DNA from: Carcinoscorpius rotundicauda
Lineage: Eukaryota > Arthropoda > Merostomata > Xiphosura > Limulidae
Length of the DNA stretch: 64,000 nucleotides
Assembly (NCBI GenBank): GCA_011833715.1
Contig: CM022394.1
Coordinates: 98,252,753-98,316,752, forward strand
Direction of reading: 5' to 3'
In this document: piece after piece, positions 62,701 to 64,000 of the stretch
How positions within the stretch are numbered: the first letter of the stretch is position 1
Layout: the number at the start of each line of letters is the position of its first letter
Notes under the pieces: generated by a model
The model's input: the letters and a program-made list of their open reading frames with translations, nothing else
Database searches by the model: none
What the model was told of the DNA's origin: nothing
Translations under genes and position numbers: made by a program

Positions 62701-64000
62701 GTAAAAATTATTAAATAAATTGCCTACTTTCATTCAGTGAAAAAGTTATTAAATATCTTGCCTGTTCTTATTCAGTTATAAAAATTATTAAATATCTTGC
62801 TTGTTCTTATTCAGTTATAAAAATTATTAAATATCTTGCCTGATTCCTTTAAAGATCCAACAGCTTGAGCAGCTTGCTTGATAACCTCTTTTGTACTGTC
62901 TACTGGAAGAATAAACATTTTGAATTCATGAGTACAATTTCTGTTTCTTTATCATTAATAAAGCTTGGAATATGGTGGGAAAAATATTAACTTTTGGCTA
63001 AATATACTAAAGAAAGAACTTCAGCAGTTTACACTAATTTTTCTTATAACTGAAATTAAAAACAACAACAAAAGCAGCACTAAACTTTTTACATACACAA
63101 ATATTTTATTTGTGTTAGAACTCAATGACGTATAAACAAGTATTCAATATTTATATTCTCTAATAAAGCTAGGCAGCAAAATAGAGGAATATTTGTCTAG
63201 AGTGTCTAAAGTCTAGAAGTAATATCGTCCTAAAATCTGATCAAAGTTAAACAAAATCAAGTTTTAATACTGAATATGGGGTTTCTCAAATTAATTAAAT
63301 GTAATTTACAGAAAAACAGTGCAATAATAAACAGTAATACAATGATTCACCAAGCATGTACACATAACATATGACCCAAAGATGCTGGGTGAACACCAGT
63401 TAAATGTTATATTGGTATGTTTGTGTCCAAACAAAATACCACAGTTTTTAATATAGTGTGGTAGTTTTAAAATGTTTAATTACGATCTCTCTCTTTTAAC
63501 ATATTTCTCACACGATGTTAACTGTATTTTGTGTGATAAAAATAAACATCTCACCTTTTCATCTGACACAAAAGTTGACAGTAGATTTTACCAACGGTAA
63601 AACAATAATCTGTATATGTAAAGATACCTTACTGATACAATTATGATTTTTATTAAAAATCTATTGTGTAAATGCTTGACCAAACTATACACAGCAAGTT
63701 TGGACTTCCTCATTACATATATTTTAACACAAAAATTAGTTTTCCTTTCAATGGTTGTGAAAGAACTAACTTTCTTTCCTTTCCATTTCTTTCCTATTGA
63801 CAACTGATTCTTTTTCAACTCAATATCCTGTTGATAATAAACATGTTTCTTAAATCTTCACTTTCTTGCAAGGTGTTATGGAAATATAAATCAACAGAAG
63901 ATATGTAGTCTTTCTTTCTGTTACCTTTTATTTCTCTCTCATTGTGCTCTTTTCCTTCTTCTTCGTTCACTTCTACTGTCTTCTCCTCTTTCACATTTTT
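47755..64000 (-). CDS. CLUH: CLUH, clustered mitochondria protein homolog (5' partial)
   Basis: Cytosolic RNA-binding protein that binds mRNAs of nuclear-encoded mitochondrial proteins and is needed for normal mitochondrial distribution. Exons, in transcript order: >64000-63925, 62902-62840, 61640-61579, 61205-61128, 60773-60703, 60432-60360, 60035-59874, 59630-59564, 57979-57702, 57158-56967, 56233-56153, 55657-55532, 49272-49187, 48803-48674, 48469-48335, 48225-48152, 47887-47755. They total 1887 bp in one frame, 628 residues plus TGA. Order of parts: acidic linker, AAQAVGSLKESEYNISFNPD, GINIRYLGKV, AISHFLNCFLSS, a lysine-rich stretch (KKKGKRKNK), AFTEDDILNVFPVIKHINPK, then TPR repeats (QQGFLKEGYELISKAVNLL, LARLNYIMGD, YDLSLRFLQHAL, FRAALQSEKE) and a short tail QQDLEKFRAE. 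This is the C-terminal half of the family (human about 1300 aa). All introns are GT-AG except one GC-AG after 62840. Confidence 0.96.
49650..49930 (+). mobile_element. LINE reverse-transcriptase C-terminal relic (CR1-like)
   Basis: Plus-strand pieces read WPHLEYCVKPYGPYLTRNIE, then VQRRTTR, then NRVVGLVIEYLQEV in another frame. These match the common end of LINE polymerases (RPHLEYC, VQRRATK, NRVV-LWN-LP). Stops and frameshifts throughout. It lies antisense in the 6.3-kb CLUH intron. The clade is uncertain. Confidence 0.65.
51080..52679 (-). mobile_element. Tc1 transposon, 1.6 kb, nested in the hAT element
   Basis: TA on both sides, ends CAGTTACGACAGAAAGTG and complement, overall 1600 bp, typical for Tc1. 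The inverted repeats run about 220 bp. Each holds two direct-repeat-like sites, an outer ACGACAGAAAGTGTTTGTAC and an inner GGCAGAAAGTGTTCATGC on the left, mirrored on the right: an IR/DR architecture. Little divergence between the two ends suggests a fairly young insertion compared with its host element. Confidence 0.92.
51387..52351 (-). pseudogene. Tc1 transposase, one frameshift and stop
   Basis: Two minus-strand frames. 52351-52004 (115 codons) holds the paired helix-turn-helix DNA-binding domain (LKKQIIVKYKSCVSLSSNAT, LNVPKSTVQSIITKF). 52007-51387 holds the catalytic domain with ILWSDELQIELFG (first Asp), FQHDNNPKHT (second Asp) and SLDLNPIEKIW (Glu) at 34 residues after the second Asp, the DD34E signature of Tc1. 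The frames are broken near 52030 by a one-base change of frame plus an in-frame TAA. Otherwise close to the usual ~340 residues. Confidence 0.9.
53334..54535. repeat. 600-bp tandem duplication inside the hAT transposase
   Basis: Two adjacent copies start with GAATTCATTCAGGT at 53334 and at 53935, 601 bp apart. Matching blocks follow in order, for example AAGTGTGG near 53510 and 54110, and CTGCAAATAAA near 53910 and 54519. Identity is moderate (I estimate roughly 75-80%), so the duplication is old. Confidence 0.85.
56324..56448. mobile_element. Foldback element, copy 3
   Basis: Arms of about 41 bp: ATATTTAAAAGTAGCTGGTA and GGGTAAAGAAAGCACTAGTA on the left, complement on the right with four or five mismatches. 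The centre reads CTGACAATGACTGAAGAAGG, TCGAAACACTGTTTGCTCC. Same family as 12744 and 38757. It lies in the CLUH intron between the exons at 56967 and 56233. Confidence 0.8.
57980..59563 (-). other. CLUH intron, nothing recognised
   Basis: A 1.6-kb AT-rich intron between the exons ending at 59564 and starting at 57979. A loose inverted match exists around 59085-59225 (GGGTTAAGAAAC and GTTTCTTAACCCT) with about 120 bp between. No exon or known repeat family seen. Confidence 0.5.
61643..62600 (-). other. CLUH intron, nothing recognised
   Basis: Central part of the intron between the exons ending at 62840 and starting at 61640. AT-rich, with a short plus-strand open frame at 61622-61852 that overlaps the exon and has no family resemblance. 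The tandem array at its 5' end is listed separately. Confidence 0.5.
62607..62839 (-). repeat. 39-bp tandem array abutting a CLUH 5' splice site
   Basis: About six units, read on the minus strand as GCAAGATATTTAATAA, TTTTTATAACTGAATAAG, AACAG. The first unit begins exactly at the intron's first base, and several later units restore AACAG followed by GCAAGA. Units nearest the exon are the most alike; distal ones are more degenerate. Confidence 0.88.
62838..62840 (-). other. GC-type 5' splice site in CLUH
   Basis: The exon at 62902-62840 ends AATCAG and the intron begins GCAAGA. Joining to the exon at 61640 (AATACAAC) gives SLKE-S-E-YNISFNP, matching the family, so the junction is fixed by the protein. 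No nearby GT keeps the frame. GC donors are about 1% of introns in most animals. Confidence 0.85.
62903..63924 (-). other. CLUH intron, nothing recognised
   Basis: A 1.0-kb AT-rich intron between the exons ending at 63925 and starting at 62902. The minus-strand open frame at 63588-63818 has no family resemblance and no splice signals that would fit the CLUH frame. Confidence 0.5.

Noticed and set aside
1..64000. CRISPR arrays, operons or other prokaryotic features
   Set aside because: The tandem repeats lack unique equal-length spacers, and the genes are spliced metazoan genes.

Overview
This window looks like a piece of an animal nuclear genome: AT-rich (very roughly two thirds A+T by eye), with spliced genes made of short exons (mostly 40-280 bp), introns up to about 6 kb, canonical GT-AG borders, and many decayed transposons. 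The proteins are clearly metazoan. The tRNA-derived SINE families match repeats I associate from memory with horseshoe crabs (Xiphosura), so my best guess is a chelicerate arthropod, probably a horseshoe crab. The lineage call is an inference, not something shown by the sequence.

Layout. (1) 1-29821, plus strand: the 3' three quarters of NAA25, the auxiliary subunit of the NatB N-terminal acetyltransferase. There are 22 exons encoding 743 residues up to the stop, and the 5' end lies off the left edge. Its introns hold two SINE types, a hAT element (9020-11358), a 27-bp minisatellite, a foldback element, a full-length but dead LINE (about 14436-20022) and a pogo-like non-autonomous element (28053-29053). 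(2) 29822-40879: gene-poor intergenic DNA with a 33-bp minisatellite, a 71-bp minisatellite interrupted by a TA-flanked MITE, SINEs, and a dead Tc1-like transposon joined to a foldback repeat. (3) 40880-45444, plus strand: a complete small gene for SKA2, a subunit of the kinetochore Ska complex (4 exons, 102 aa). (4) 47755-64000, minus strand: the 3' half of CLUH (clustered mitochondria homolog). There are 17 exons encoding 628 residues to the stop, and the 5' end lies off the right edge. One 6.3-kb CLUH intron carries a hAT element with a Tc1 transposon nested inside it, plus a LINE reverse-transcriptase scrap.

NAA25 and SKA2 point the same way and CLUH converges on SKA2 tail to tail. The three act in different processes (co-translational N-acetylation, chromosome segregation, translation of nuclear mRNAs for mitochondrial proteins), and nothing in the sequence suggests co-regulation. 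All exon borders were joined by hand. The reading frame stays open and matches the respective families through every junction, which strongly supports the models.

I found no new multi-gene system. The most unusual local feature is a GC-type 5' splice site in CLUH that abuts a 39-bp tandem array whose units repeat the same splice-site-like sequence. After that come the composite transposons: Tc1 inside hAT, an inverted Tc1 arm joined to a foldback, and a 600-bp duplication inside a hAT transposase.
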